Part shown: positions 47,566 to 60,800 of the stretch, one piece after another
How positions within the stretch are numbered: position 1 is the stretch's first letter
Layout: each line of letters begins with the position of its first letter
Assembly: GCA_043228905.1 (NCBI GenBank)
Contig: JBHGNT010000012.1
Span: 1-64,000, forward strand
Reading direction: 5' to 3'
DNA: 64,000 nt
DNA from: Azolla caroliniana
Taxonomy: Eukaryota > Polypodiophyta
Translations under genes and position numbers: made by a program
The notes under the pieces: model-generated
Seen by the model: the letters and a program-made list of their open reading frames with translations, nothing else
Databases searched by the model: none
Told to the model about the DNA's origin: nothing

Positions 47566-47765
47566 AAAGCTTCCATGGCCTTCCCTCCCACAGAAAGAGG
47601 CTTGCCCAACCTCTCCATTCATGCATAAGAAAACTTGTTTGTTGTATGTTTGTCTTCCTTTTCATGTCCAAAACTTTTACTTAAAAGGAGCTCCATGTCC
47701 ATCTCTAACCCTCTCAATGTCCTAACTCATCGTTATTACTCGCATTCTTCCTGACCTAAGCAGCC

Positions 47766-50246
47766 ATGGCTGCCATACCTTCTTCTTCATCTTCCTCCCT
47801 TTTGTTGCACTTCTTCTTCTTCTTCCTCCTTCTTTGCTTAATTGTAGTATTTGTTTCATCCCCCACAGCAAGAGCACGGAAAAGCTCATACATTGTGAGC
47901 ATGGATCGGACAGCGAAGCCCGACGAATTCATCAGCCATGAGACATGGTACTCTTCTCTCATGGCTTCTGTAATGCTATCATCATCTACACGAACCTTCT
48001 TCGACATTGATCAGATAAGCGATGGTAGCAAGTCCAGTGATTCTATACAAATTCATAATGGTACCAATTCCATGCTCAATGATCACATTCTACATGTGTA
48101 TGACACTGTCTTCCATGGATTCGCTGCGAAGCTCTCCGAGGGAGAGGCTATGGCGATAGGGTCGAGCCCGGGGGTGCTGGCTGTTTTTCCTGACCAGGTT
48201 AAGCATGTCCACACTACCCGGACACCGGCCTTCCTTGGGTTAGATGTGAAGGGGGGTCTTTGGCCTAAGTCTGATTTCGGGTCCGAAGTAATCGTGGGCA
48301 TTCTTGACACCGGCATTTGGCCCGAGAGCCGAAGCTTCGACGATGCCGGCCTCGGCCCCACTCCTTCTCGATGGAAGGGGGCATGCGAAGGAACAAAGGA
48401 CTTCCCGACCAATCTTTGTAATAGGAAGATTGTAGGGGCTCAATACTTTGTCCGTGGGAACGAGGCACTGAATGGACCTATCAATGAGACCATCGAGTCG
48501 AGATCGGCGAGAGACACGGATGGGCATGGTACGCATACTGCATCCACGGTGGCGGGTGTCTATGTAGAAAATGCGGGACTCTTCGGGTATGCTACGGGCG
48601 TGGCGAAAGGGCTTGCCCCAAAGGCGAGGATTGCGGCATATAAGGTGTGTTGGTCAATGGGTTGTTTTGATTCCGACATCCTGGCAGGTTTCGATAGGGC
48701 CGTCTCGGACGGGGTCGATGTCATCTCACTCTCCATAGGGGGAGAAATCTCTTCCTTAGACATCGACACGATCGCAATAGGAGCATTCGGGGCCATGTCA
48801 CATGGGATCTTCGTCTCGGCATCCGGCGGAAATATGGGTCCCTCTCCCGCTAGTGTCACGAACCTCGCACCTTGGATCACAACCGTTGGTGCTAGTACCT
48901 TGGACCGCACCTTCCCGGCCAATGTCATCCTCGGGAATAACCGTACCTCTTTGCCTGGAGTCTCGCTCTATAGTGGCCCCGCCCTACCTCATGCCACACT
49001 CTTCCCTCTCGCCGATGCTAGGGATCTTGGCTTCAAACTCAATGCAGCGGACCCGAATTCTTCGACCGATGACTACGAAAGCACTTCCACGTTGTGCATG
49101 AGTGGCTCCCTCGATCCCGTCCTCGCCAAGGGGAAGATCGTGCTTTGCCAACGTGGGGGCAACACACGTACAGCCAAAGGGGCCAAGGTAAGACGGGCTG
49201 GAGGTGTCGGCATGATTCTCATGAACTCGGAGATGGAAGGAGAAGGGTTGGTCGCCGATCCCCATGTGTTGCCGGCTCTAACTGTGGGCTACTCGGCCGG
49301 ATCGGCCATTGGCGAATACATTGCTACCTCCCGCAACCCAGTCGCTAGCATCGCGTTTTGTGGCACGGAGCTAGGTGTGAAACCGGCGCCGATCGTGGCC
49401 TCGTTCTCATCGCGGGGCCCAAGCCAGTTTACGCCGGAGGTTCTCAAGCCGGACATCATCGCGCCAGGTGTGAACATACTGGCAGCATGGACACCCGCAT
49501 TGAGCCCCTCCGGACTACTCGATGACCCTCGGAAGGCAGAGTTCAATATAATATCAGGCACCTCGATGGCATGCCCACACGTGTCCGGGGTCGCGGCACT
49601 GCTTCGGAGCACCCATCGGGATTGGTCTCCGGCCGCGGTTCGGTCAGCTCTAATGACCACAGCCTCCATGGTGGATAATAAGGGGGTGCCCATTGGTGAC
49701 GAGGCATCGGGTGAAATGGCCTCTCCATTTGACTTAGGGGCGGGTCACGTGTTTCCCGAGAAGGCTATGGACCCCGGCCTCGTGTACGACATTGAGCCGC
49801 AAGATTATGTGGACTTCCTTTGTGCTCTCAACTATAGCCTTCGTTCCATCCACGTGATCACCCACATCCCGCCAGTTTGCCACCCGATCGCCACAACCAC
49901 TAGCCTTAACTACCCATCTTTCTCGGCCATCCTCGATCAACGTGGGTCACAAGAGGATCGATTAGTGGCCACGTTCCACCGCACACTTACCAATGTCGGG
50001 CCCTCGCCTTTTGTAACCTATAATGCCAGTGTTTGGCCCCCCCATGGGGTAGACCTCATCGTTCGTCCGTCCACATTGGCATTCACGTCTGTTGGTCAAC
50101 GGGTTGGTTTCACATTGACAGTGTCTAGCAACCGCTTGCCGAGTCTCCACATTGGCGACTCTGCCTCTGTGTTTGGGTCGCTCGTGTGGACTGATTCTTA
50201 TGCCCATATTGTTCGTAGCCCTATTGCCATCACATGGCAACAATAA
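47766..50246 (+). CDS. Subtilisin-like serine protease (plant subtilase, S8 family)
   Basis: Intronless, 826 aa; start ATG in the context AGCCATGGC. A secretory signal peptide covers 1-~36 (Ser/Leu/Phe-rich hydrophobic core). The I9 propeptide spans about 42-150 (SYIVSMD ... VYDTVFHGFAAKLSEGEA). The peptidase S8 domain carries the full triad: Asp181 in GILDTGIWPES, His254 in DTDGHGTHTAST, oxyanion Asn356 in ASGGNMGPSP and Ser600 in SGTSMACPHVSG. A PA domain is inserted at about 430-530 (GKIVLCQRGG ... GGVGMILMN). A fibronectin-III-like domain covers about 725-825 (RTLTNVGPSPFVTY). Such subtilases are secreted to the cell wall and process peptide hormones, wall proteins or pathogen proteins. 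The oxyanion segment GGNMGP differs slightly from the usual AGNSGP. Like CHS it is GC-rich compared with its surroundings. Confidence 0.96.
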   Translation: MAAIPSSSSSSLLLHFFFFFLLLCLIVVFVSSPTARARKSSYIVSMDRTAKPDEFISHETWYSSLMASVMLSSSTRTFFDIDQISDGSKSSDSIQIHNGTNSMLNDHILHVYDTVFHGFAAKLSEGEAMAIGSSPGVLAVFPDQVKHVHTTRTPAFLGLDVKGGLWPKSDFGSEVIVGILDTGIWPESRSFDDAGLGPTPSRWKGACEGTKDFPTNLCNRKIVGAQYFVRGNEALNGPINETIESRSARDTDGHGTHTASTVAGVYVENAGLFGYATGVAKGLAPKARIAAYKVCWSMGCFDSDILAGFDRAVSDGVDVISLSIGGEISSLDIDTIAIGAFGAMSHGIFVSASGGNMGPSPASVTNLAPWITTVGASTLDRTFPANVILGNNRTSLPGVSLYSGPALPHATLFPLADARDLGFKLNAADPNSSTDDYESTSTLCMSGSLDPVLAKGKIVLCQRGGNTRTAKGAKVRRAGGVGMILMNSEMEGEGLVADPHVLPALTVGYSAGSAIGEYIATSRNPVASIAFCGTELGVKPAPIVASFSSRGPSQFTPEVLKPDIIAPGVNILAAWTPALSPSGLLDDPRKAEFNIISGTSMACPHVSGVAALLRSTHRDWSPAAVRSALMTTASMVDNKGVPIGDEASGEMASPFDLGAGHVFPEKAMDPGLVYDIEPQDYVDFLCALNYSLRSIHVITHIPPVCHPIATTTSLNYPSFSAILDQRGSQEDRLVATFHRTLTNVGPSPFVTYNASVWPPHGVDLIVRPSTLAFTSVGQRVGFTLTVSSNRLPSLHIGDSASVFGSLVWTDSYAHIVRSPIAITWQQ

Positions 50247-53200
50247 TCTTAACTTAACATTGATAAGTTTAAGTATACATTAATCAATATATTGGCCTCC
50301 AACAATTATTATTACTATTAAGGTACATTACCGGCTTGTGTTAAATAATGTTCATTTGATTAGCTGTCATGTATGCATATCTCGGCTTTGAGCCTAGTTT
50401 GGTGCCCAACCAAACATGATCCCTAGTTTATTCTTACTCAATCACTCTTTTTTTTCACCCTTGTGTTTGTACTCTGAATGAGAACACACTAATATGTGCG
50501 TGATTTAGAAGTAATTGATCCTCAAATGCTTGCAACGAAGTTTCAAAGCTCATGGTGTTGAAATAGATACAATGTAGATGTGTGTTTTGTAGACAAATCA
50601 CTTCAAAGTAATCTAAACCTTGAGACATGATGACATCCTTAATGACGAGGTTGTCTCATCTAGGTTACCTAAATATGTTAGTAGGTAGGCAGGCATGTGA
50701 AGCAATGCTTGGCTTGGTGAGGATGTTACTATGTTCCAACCTTACATGTATCAATATTGTAATAGGATGTTATTGGGTCAAAAACTTTCTTATAGTTGTA
50801 CATAACTTGCCCTTCCATCCTTCAAGATGACTTTTAATCCAAAATCCAAAATTTACCAAATGTCTTTTGCTTTTAAATGCAAAGCACTTAGATTTCATCA
50901 GATGGTGAAGAAACTCAATTCTTATTTCTAGGAATGATTGTATGGAAATGTTGTTTAAGCTATGTCTCTTAGAGTTCAAAATGGTACCATGAGACCCAAC
51001 AACATACAAGAACCAATATATTCATGTTATTTAAAAACTTTCAAAAATAAATAAATCAACAAAACAAAAAAATTCTCATCATCTATGCAAAAGTATATGT
51101 TTGGTTCAAAATGCTTAAAAGCCTTATTTATATTTCTTCAGTCGTAAAAAACATGACTCATTTCGATTGAATGCAAGAAGTTCACTTTGAAGATGTGGAA
51201 GTTCTATTCAAAATTGTTAGGCCTCCTAATATGTACTAAGTTTCCTTTGCTTTCACATTATGTATATATGTATACATACATACAGGAGATGGCTAAGTTT
51301 CCGTTCCTGTCCCACACACACACACTATATACATATATATATATAGGAGAGAGAAAGGTATGAAAACAAGACATGGAGATAGAAAAAAGGACAAAACATA
51401 AACGTGTCCTTTGACCACATTTTGATCGAGTTTTTTTTCACGATTTGATTGATGCATTTAGTGCAACACCATATGATTTTAATATCTTGCATGTGGTGCC
51501 ACTTTTATATATCTATAAAGAGTCTACCTGATGTGTAATGTTATGGAGATTTTTTATTAGACATGCCCATATGTACTCTAATTGGATGTGTTTTAGTGGT
51601 TTTCACAACTTCTTGATCTTTCCAATTACTTCTCTCTTATGCATTGACAATATTATAATAACTTATTTCAATACTTGTATGGAAACCCAACTCTATACAT
51701 TTCCCTATATGTTTAGATGGCCACAAGAGACATAGATGGCCAAAATGCCTCCACAACGGATGTTCACAATACAACACATCCTTCTTCATGGAAAAATCAA
51801 AGTTATGGTGCATTTCAAACAACAAGTAGGGGTTATTAGACATGCATTCGAATGATTAGCTCAATACTTGTGCTATTGTCTTGAAGCTTTAATGTTTTAA
51901 AAATTTTACCTTTGTCATCGCAAAAATGTAATCAACATATACATTTGCCAACTTAATTTGCGTATCAGAGATGAATCCGGTCAACTAATTGGATCAAGTA
52001 TGGGGTTGTAATGGGGAAGTATTGTAGAAGGCCACGGAAAGAGTATAGAATGTTGGAGACGGTTTATGTTATTGTAAATACAAGATCAACCTATCATACT
52101 CCATGGAATTAGGGGCGGATGGACTATGAGATTTGAAATTATGAACGCTCTATTGATTAGGGAAGCTGCTAACCAAAGGATGACGATGGAGAAGTGGATG
52201 GGCTATGAGGAGGGAGGTCTTTGATCCCAAGAGGTAAGGAAACACCAAACATGATCCAAGGCCATGAATTGCGAGAAAATGAGATACCAACATCGAACAT
52301 GGCAATTCGTTACTCGCATATACAAGTCCTAAATGGATTGTAGATCCCGATCCGAAAAAAATACAACTAGAATGGCACGTATGTACATCATTGTCCTTCA
52401 ACTTTGGAGGTTCCTAATGAAGGGAATGGTAAGGAAGGAGTTGAAAGAGATGTTAGAGTATCAAATATTGTGAAGGAAGGAGTTGAAAGAGATGTTGGAG
52501 TGTCAAATATTGTGGTTGTTATGGATGAAAGAACATCTTCTAGAGTTGGTGATAAAGATGTTGCACTTCAAGGTTATGAAAACACATGGCTTCGTAAGGT
52601 CAGTTAGGACCCATTGCAATGGACGTGGCGTGATCCTTATACAGGTCCATGAAGTAAAGCCATCCCTTTCTTCCAATTCACGACTACATTGGGTCGCCAC
52701 ATTCTAGCCGCTCAAACTGATTGAGAGTTCGTTGTTGCATAGATATGGCACACATATCATGTTCCCCATACAATTATGGCTATTAATACATAGATCACTA
52801 CCGGTTCGTGCGTGGCAACGTTGGATCCTTAACTTTCCTAATTGTGTAGCGTGCTCAAATGCAAAAAAGTAAATTCGACATGCTCTGTGAGATCCATCAA
52901 ATATGGCGGGGGGTTGACCGCCTACTGCAAGTATGCCATGTCCAAGGCACAATCAAGTAGGAGAATGTCTGTTGGTTATCATGGCAGGTCCTAGTTGATA
53001 AATACAAACATCAAGAGGGCATGACGTCAGTGATAAAAGCACAAGAGATCTTGTTTTCTACCATTGACAATATCCACTCAACTCATATTAATGCCCAAGC
53101 AAGTCATGTTGGAATTGGTCAGCCCAATAACTCTTTAGATTCTCTGGAAACAACGGTGTAGACGGGTCTTCTCCAATCAAACTGTGCATCAAGCAATACT

Positions 53201-54856
53201 ATTGCAGGAGATATGGAGTGGAGTTGTTGCCACTCTAAAGAGCCAATATGATGGCCTCATGGGTGGGTCTGATGGAGTTGAACGACAATGATTAGCCTTC
53301 ATCCAACAATGGTCGTCCTCTCCATTTCTTTGAGTTAGTGGGCCTCCACATAAGATGAAACTATCGCGTCCCTACTGAGATTTGTATATAACATTCTTAG
53401 CTGTAAAATTTTCTAACTAATGGAAGGAGTTTTATTTTGGAAAAAAATAAAAATAAAATAGATCTATTCATTTTCTTTGTTTTCATTACCACCAAACTCT
53501 TTTCCTCAAGAATTTCTTCATAGTTGAGATTCATCCATGTTGTACATCCATATATGTTTACATTTGGGCCCATGTCTTGAAGCTTTAATGTTTTTCAAAA
53601 ATTTAACTTTGTTGTTGCAAAAATGTCATCAACTTATACATTGGCCAATTTAATTTGAGCTATTTATTTTCTCCATTTTTAAGACCACCACACTCTTTTT
53701 CTTGAGCATTTCTTCACTATTGAGCTTCATCCATGTTGTAAATCCACACATGTTTACATTTGGCCCCACGTACCTTCTTTGACGCAAAAATTTGTTTTTG
53801 CCATCTCAAGAGTTGTTAGTTACTCTAAGGATCACCCTCTTTGTCATGTGCAACCATTCAAAAGCCACCCATCTTTAATCTTTCTCAAAGGCACCTCTTA
53901 CACATCTCTACTTCCATATGCCAATACTAAATGAAGTTGTGGTCCAAACCTTGGTTACAAATTAACATACAAAGTTGGGTTGCTTTTGAAAATAATTGAA
54001 AACACATGCACATTTTATCTTTTAGAGATTCAATAATCTCCTCGTTCATATAACTATGAAAATTTATTTTGTTAATATGGATTATTTAGTTCACTAAGTT
54101 AGTTCCTTCCACATGACAATGATTAGAAGAAATATCTATCGAGAAGAAATCTTGTTAATATGAATTGTAATTAGCATTGGCTGTCCACTTGCTCACTCAT
54201 TTACTTCATATGCCTGGTCTAGATGCCAACTGAAAGATAGCACCCTGATAATAAATCAAAATCCTCACCATCGGTTGGCCTGATAAGTATACACTTAAAA
54301 ATACTAGAGCTCATCCCTTCAATCTTAAAATAAAAGCTGCATGTCAGTAGATGAGTGTGAAAAAGATCATTCCTTGAAAGTGGAAAGAAAGCATAACACT
54401 CGACGTATCTAAAATCCCAACTATGAAGCCTTGTTTAGTATTAGCTGAAATGTGCTATATATGGGAGTCCAAGATATACAACTTTTTTTAATATTCATAG
54501 ACTTTCTTACTTAACTGCAATGAATTGCAATGTCATGCAAGTTCAATTCTGAGCACATTAACAAATATATTGCAGGTCACAAGAAGAAACCCATTAAACG
54601 CAACACTCACAGAAACGTGAATCTTCGTACAACATCAAGCCTTTTGTCTTACATTTGTCACTGGCTAGAGTCTTGATATTATTGGATTCTTTTCAAACAA
54701 TTTGCTTGATTATTTGATTCTCTTCAAACAATTTGATATGGTACATAGTAATGGAGCCCGTCACTAAAAAGCCTCAAATCATTCATTAAGGTTTCAAACA
54801 ACATGTCAAATGCATCCCAATTATAAATTACATATTTAAAAAATCCAAGGAACCCA
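50247..54856. other. Gene-poor DNA between the subtilase and TPC1 genes
   Basis: No intact gene recognised. Includes short microsatellites near 51310-51345. A 42-bp coding-like tandem repeat at 52430-52515 (GTERDVxVSNIV-like) sits within a 67-codon frame of no known family. Two divergent copies of a ~85-bp segment lie at 51878-51960 and 53572-53655, and a further ~90-bp segment is duplicated at 53480-53570 and 53680-53765. On the minus strand the first pair reads QIKLANVYVDYIF/DDIF, faintly like a retroelement RT active site, so this may be eroded retrotransposon DNA. Confidence 0.45.
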
Positions 54857-57800
54857 TCATTCATGCACAATTGCATCATCTTCCTCACATTTATTCAGCT
54901 CATCACCTAAGATATGATTGAGAACTGTATCAACATTTTCACTTCTGGCTTTACTAAACCTGCAAAAAGGTGAATCGATAAAGATTAACATTTGATTTAA
55001 TCTAAGGTGAGACTTCAGGCAATTGATTCCCCCTTATTGTGTCACAAAACGAAGTGAGTTGCAATACGTCTAAATTGAAGCTTGAAGTGCTTGTTAATGT
55101 GGCTGGACCAATTTTGTATTTTTAACGTTTACAAAATTCATGTGAATGTTACTCGAGAGGAAAAATTACGCATCCTGACATATTTCTTCATGTTGTGGTG
55201 AATCCTAAACACGTCCAAATTTTTTTATATTTCCCCCAAATACCCTAGGCCATCCCCAAATGAGAGAAAGAAGATATCACTTGAAGATAAAATGACCTAA
55301 ATTGCACATTGAAGTGAGAAGTGGACAAATTTACTGTACAACTGGTAAAGTGGCATATGTATGAAAACTCATCTAATGTTTTCTCTCTATTGTAATTCGA
55401 AGAGTATTTCGGGCAATAAAGAAACCTCAATATTTCAGAGTTTTTTCCCCATACATCGTATTACGGAGGAACAAGAGTGCTCCAAGGATCTAGTTTCCAC
55501 AGTTATGCCACAAGATATATTATGCTATAGCAAGAATAGAGATATCTGATGTAGATAAGTTGGTTAAGATATATATGGTTGGTTCAAGCACTACACATAA
55601 TTGCTTTCAGGGAAAAGTCATTGTTGAGGGAGAAGACCTCTACACACATGTAATTGCCATAACATTAGAACTAAGTTTATTATTGAGCTCTTCATATACC
55701 TTACTTGGTAGAAGCTGGATAAACTAAGCTCCTAAAAGCTGTTTAGTGTCTATCAATGGCTAGTTCTCTACGTTCTATTTTTTGTACTAGAAGTCCTAAA
55801 AGCTCCTAGATAATCTGTGTTTCCTATTGTTATACTGCGACAATTTTTAACACCTTCAAGAATCACTTTATACACTAAAAATTCCCAAAATTCACGAATA
55901 TTAGAATTATATTCAAGAAGAAATAAGAACAACACTTACGCATTTCCATTGTTTGTTCCGGATGTCCCCTGGAGAAATAAAACGAAAAGATACACATAAG
56001 AAATTGGGACCCCAAATCCACAAGATGAGGTAATATTACACTCCTGTAACAGAAATTATTTCTAATGTACATAATATAGCACCTGCTTCATCATTAGTGT
56101 GTCAACATCCATACAGTAAGGTAATGGTATATAAATACATTTACCTAAAAGCAGGATTTTCCTAAGGAGCATACTACTCTGATTTCTGGGAAACAACACA
56201 AACCTGTGTATCAAATGTACCATTGGCATTCATTTCTGCAAAGAAAGCCTCCAAAACAAATGCCACCACCTGTCCAATGAACAAGACTTCGTGATTAAAT
56301 AAAGAAATGAATCATAGATAAGATAAGAATATGATTAAGAACAATGATTCCAAAAGGTTTGTCTGACCAAATTTAGGAGAAACAGGATTCCCAATGCATA
56401 GAAGCTGATAAAATATATTGCAGTCCACCACGTTCCAGTCAGTGTCACGAAGCTCTACATGCAAATACAATGGATAATGATTATCCAAAACAAATTTACG
56501 CATTTAAAGAGTGTACCATAACGTGGAATTTTACTATGTGATTTCCTCCTATATTTGTTTTCCATTATCATGCTTGTCACTTGAACTAATCTTAATTACT
56601 TTGCTCATCTTGAACCATTTAATTATATCGATGAATGAAATCCATAATCTCCTCATCCAACTCTCTCTCTTAACGGCCGATTTCCTCCATTACTGTTGCT
56701 TCAGCATAATCGCTACAACTGGGCCTCGAGCAGTCATTGGATCATATCCCATAAAGAGACATATCTTTACTCACCTATTTATTAGGTAGCTAGGTTACCA
56801 TAGTTCTCTCAGGTAACCTATACCCTAGTAGTAATGCATGATATGAATTTGCTCATCTCCTTGATGGATAGTGTCAGCAAACACTGCATCTTAGTTAGCT
56901 ATAGTGGCAATCAATCTAACCACATTGCTTCATGTCAGCAAACAATGCATCTTAGTTAATTATTGTAGCTAATCCTGGGTTCATGTTAAAAGTGATTAGA
57001 ATTAATTACCTAGGATTGAATTACGAGATTTCTTATTTTAAACACAGTTGTAAGTAGAAGAAATATGGAGAAAGAATGACCTAAATCAGCTCTTTTAATC
57101 TGAAAAGAATGACATACCTCAAGCCATACTTGCCAGTTTCCCATTACTAGAAGCTGAAAAAGAGTTACCATTCCGGTTGGATAATCATTGAAATTGTGCA
57201 ACAGATAGCTAAATTGTGTTAAAGATATTTGGAGTTATGTATTTTTAGCACATTAAATATCTTACAGAAATTGTAAATAGCAGAAGGATACTCATTCTGA
57301 TAGAGATCTGTGCTCTCCAAAGTCTCATTGTAGCTATTTACCAGTCCACCAAATAGCTAGAACATAGGATTCTTGTCATTCCCAGTTGACGTAAATACCT
57401 ACAATTCTGTTTCGACTATGGAAGTTGCTCAAGTTTGATAAACGGAAAGATAACTTACCTGGACTCCAAGAGAACAATATATACACATCATGCAGAAGTT
57501 CGTTGCCAGAAATGGGGTTAGATGGGGAATCAGTTTCAGAAATGTGCCTATTATAACTCTGAATCGTGGAACATGGAGAAGTAAGCGTACGAGACGAAGT
57601 AATCTTGCAATAATCAGATAGCGGATCCTGAAACCAAACGGTTGTCGTCAGATGATTTACTCATGCATATAAAATGAACAACCTGAATGTGCAATTTAAA
57701 TTTGAAGCCTACCATTCTACATTGGAGATAATTGGCAAACTGTTTGGAAGTGCAAATGTCAATGTCTCTCCGATGACTAAAATTGATGAACAAGATTCAC

Positions 57801-60800
57801 AGTGAATAAACAATAAGATATAATGGCCCAACCATAGAAAAGTAAATGCCAATCATTAGAACAATCAACAATATTCCAACCATATTAACAACTTTTGCTT
57901 ACATCCTTTCCAAGTTATGCAGCATATATTGGATTTTATTTCTTGAGCTCACATGAAACGTAGCTATGTAGAATTTTGTTCCATGGATTACATGTGAGCT
58001 CAACAAATAAAACATATACAAGATTACCCACATAGAACCTCTCAACAGGTATTAACGGGAATAAGAAAACATGTTAGGGTAGATATTCTTTTTTTGTTCA
58101 TATTAATCCAAATTTTGCAAAACTAAGCATTCATGCATGTGTGTAGAAACTTTGGACTGAATTCTTTACCTATTATGCAGGTTATACAAAAATCAAATTT
58201 GTTCAAACCCTCCCTCCAATAGTTAGAAAATCCATACGCATAGATCTTAAGCAGCATCTCGACTACATATAACCAGCCTGCAGGAAAAACACATAAATCA
58301 TTTCTTTATCCATTATATTTGTAATTCTTTGGATTAAGTCTTTACTATTCAAGAAGGTAAAATTCGATAAAAAGAACCCCAGGCTTCTCTGAACAAAGTA
58401 AGTATCATCCTGTAAGAATTTCTGTTACCCTTCCATAATCCATAAGCACGTAATAACCTCAATCAGAACTTTATTTAGCCCCATTACTCCTACTTATGCT
58501 ACAAGTCAATCAAGGGCTACACAAATGAGCCCCCAACGAGGACATAACAAAGGGGTTATAATAGATTGGGCAATAGCAATTTGTCGTGCACGTAGGCCTT
58601 AGCCTCATGAACCACAATCTTGCCACCCTTGTCATCGACATATAAAGACCATTATCCCCCGCCATTGCAGGTGTTTCCCTCGCTTCGGAAACCTCTCCAT
58701 TCTCGATCGACCTATGCTAGAGATCTTTCGAAGACAAAAGTTGCTGCATTAAGAATCTTACATGTATTGATAACAAGATTCTTTAGTCTCTTTTTATCTT
58801 ATTTACTTTTATGTTTACTCAGTAGCATTTATTTTATCTTGATTTGTTGTTCCCAAAGACGAGACAACACTCGAAATGTAATCTTTTGTTTAGTCTTATA
58901 GGCCATTTTGGCCTCTTAAAAGACGTTAATATTTCTTTCTTTCTTTCTTCAACCGTGTCCCATCCTATGATGACCCTTAAAAACTCAAAACATGCCATGT
59001 GTAAGTCTGAATGCTATCGATCTAAATTAGTGTCAGTAGTGCTTCGCCCCAATACTCCAGGAAAACCCGAATATGCAATGCACGCCTAGGCTCCATTGCA
59101 TGGTGAAATTAATGCACATTGCCAATGTAGCCAAATAGCTGATCATATGCATAATTAGTTTTGTGATTTGATTAGCCTTGTTCCAAGAGTATTATGTCGT
59201 TCATGTCACAAAAAATAAGAGTTGACAGCACTAATTAGGTGACAACGATTCCGCAATACATGACCTCCTTGACGTATTGCAATACACTTGTCATTCTACT
59301 CAACCCCTTGACATACTGAAATGTACCCGTCATTCCACTCAGATTCTATAATGTGACACTGTTGAGAAATATCGCTACGTATCACCAAACAATAGGTAAC
59401 CTACTTATAGTAGAAGACAATTAAAAATCCAAAGCCTCCGTAACGATCAGCAATGTACCACAATGAACACTGGCTTATCACCATTATAGACATATAAAAA
59501 AAGTTGTCTCATTATCTTTTAAGGAATATTTCTAACTTCCAATTATATTCATTTCATATAACATCATTGAAATATTTTCTCATATTTTATTTTTTCTAAC
59601 ATACCAAAATAAAACTCGACATCTTGCCAAAATCCTTGTTCTGTACTGTTCTGTAAATCAAGCTGCATCATGGAAAAGAAAATGTCAGAAGTCAAAACAT
59701 AATTCAATTAATAATCTGGTTGAACAGGATAGCAAATCCAAATTATCTCAAAAGATACAACTATAGAAGCTAAAATACAATGCAAGTAGACCAATATGCC
59801 ACACTACCGTTACTGACAAGAGAATTAACACGAGTTATAGGTTGAACATTGACAAAAGAGGTATTTGAATACCACAAACACTAAATTTATCAAGATGTCA
59901 CCTCCTTTTCTCCAGTGTGTAACAAATTAAAATAGAGTATGAATAAAATGTGCCAATATTGCATACTTCCAGATGTTGAGCTATTGTTAAACTAATTGTG
60001 TAGCTTCTAAGCCAAAAAAAACACATACCAAATACTATATTTTCCATTCCTGGTCATCAAATGCACAAAATGCTGAACAATTGAATTAGATCATCTTGAA
60101 TCCAATGGCGTATTTTGCCATCAAACACTTACAGTTGTTTCAATAACCACTGCCACAAGGTTCAGCAAAAGCATGGCCAAAACCAAATATTCGAAGTTCT
60201 TGCCTCTTATGAACGTTTTGAAATTGGAACTGTAAATGGAATTATAAAAGCTCGGGAATCTTTCAAGACAAGATGGCTGCAGAACAACATTGCTTGAGTC
60301 AACGTCTCTTGATAAAATAAAGAACTTGGTGAAAGACCTATTGAAGTCATAAGTTTTGAATGTAAAATGTTTATGCATGTTGAATCTGATAAAATTTTAA
60401 TGCAGGATATTTAAAATGAACTTCTATCATTTCACAGAATTGCCATTTTGGCCTCTTAAAGAACGTAAATATATATCTTTCTTCAAAACAATATCAATTT
60501 ACCTCAGGTGCCTTCGGAAATTTCAAGGATATATTTTCACAAAGGTCTTCAAACTCATCCACAGTAATCTGAGAATATTAGAGAGTTATAAGCTGCACAT
60601 TGCATTATAATAAACCGTATGTAATACAGTTTGAGAAATTATAGAACGACAAGAACAAAAACTGCACAATGAACAGACAAGGTAAGTGATAAGAGGAAAA
60701 ATTATATTCCTGTCTGTGAATCCTTGGAAATACAACATTGAAAGCTACGTGCATCAATTGATCGATTACACATGCCTAATGTACAAAAACATTTTATGCA

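Larger units (their letters stand above)
44849..47765. other. Intergenic DNA between the EF-hand and subtilase genes
   Basis: Contains a (GGCGAT)5 hexanucleotide run at about 44866-44896, a self-complementary ATCGATCAAT-type tract at 45060-45200, (GACCAA)n at about 47020-47060, (CTT)n near 47282-47315 and an 18-base C run. Open frames such as 45856-46212, 46543-46924 and 46947-47628 follow these repeats or lack any recognisable domain. I see no gene. The two flanking genes are divergently transcribed, so both promoters should lie here. Confidence 0.5.

Noticed and set aside
46947-47628. Long frames with Trp/Ser/Arg or Glu runs
   Set aside because: They translate (GACCAA)n, (CTT)n and poly-C repeats; no domain is present.
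52404-52607. 67-codon frame with internal 42-bp repeat
   Set aside because: No start context, domain or splice support; it is kept only as part of the gene-poor region description.
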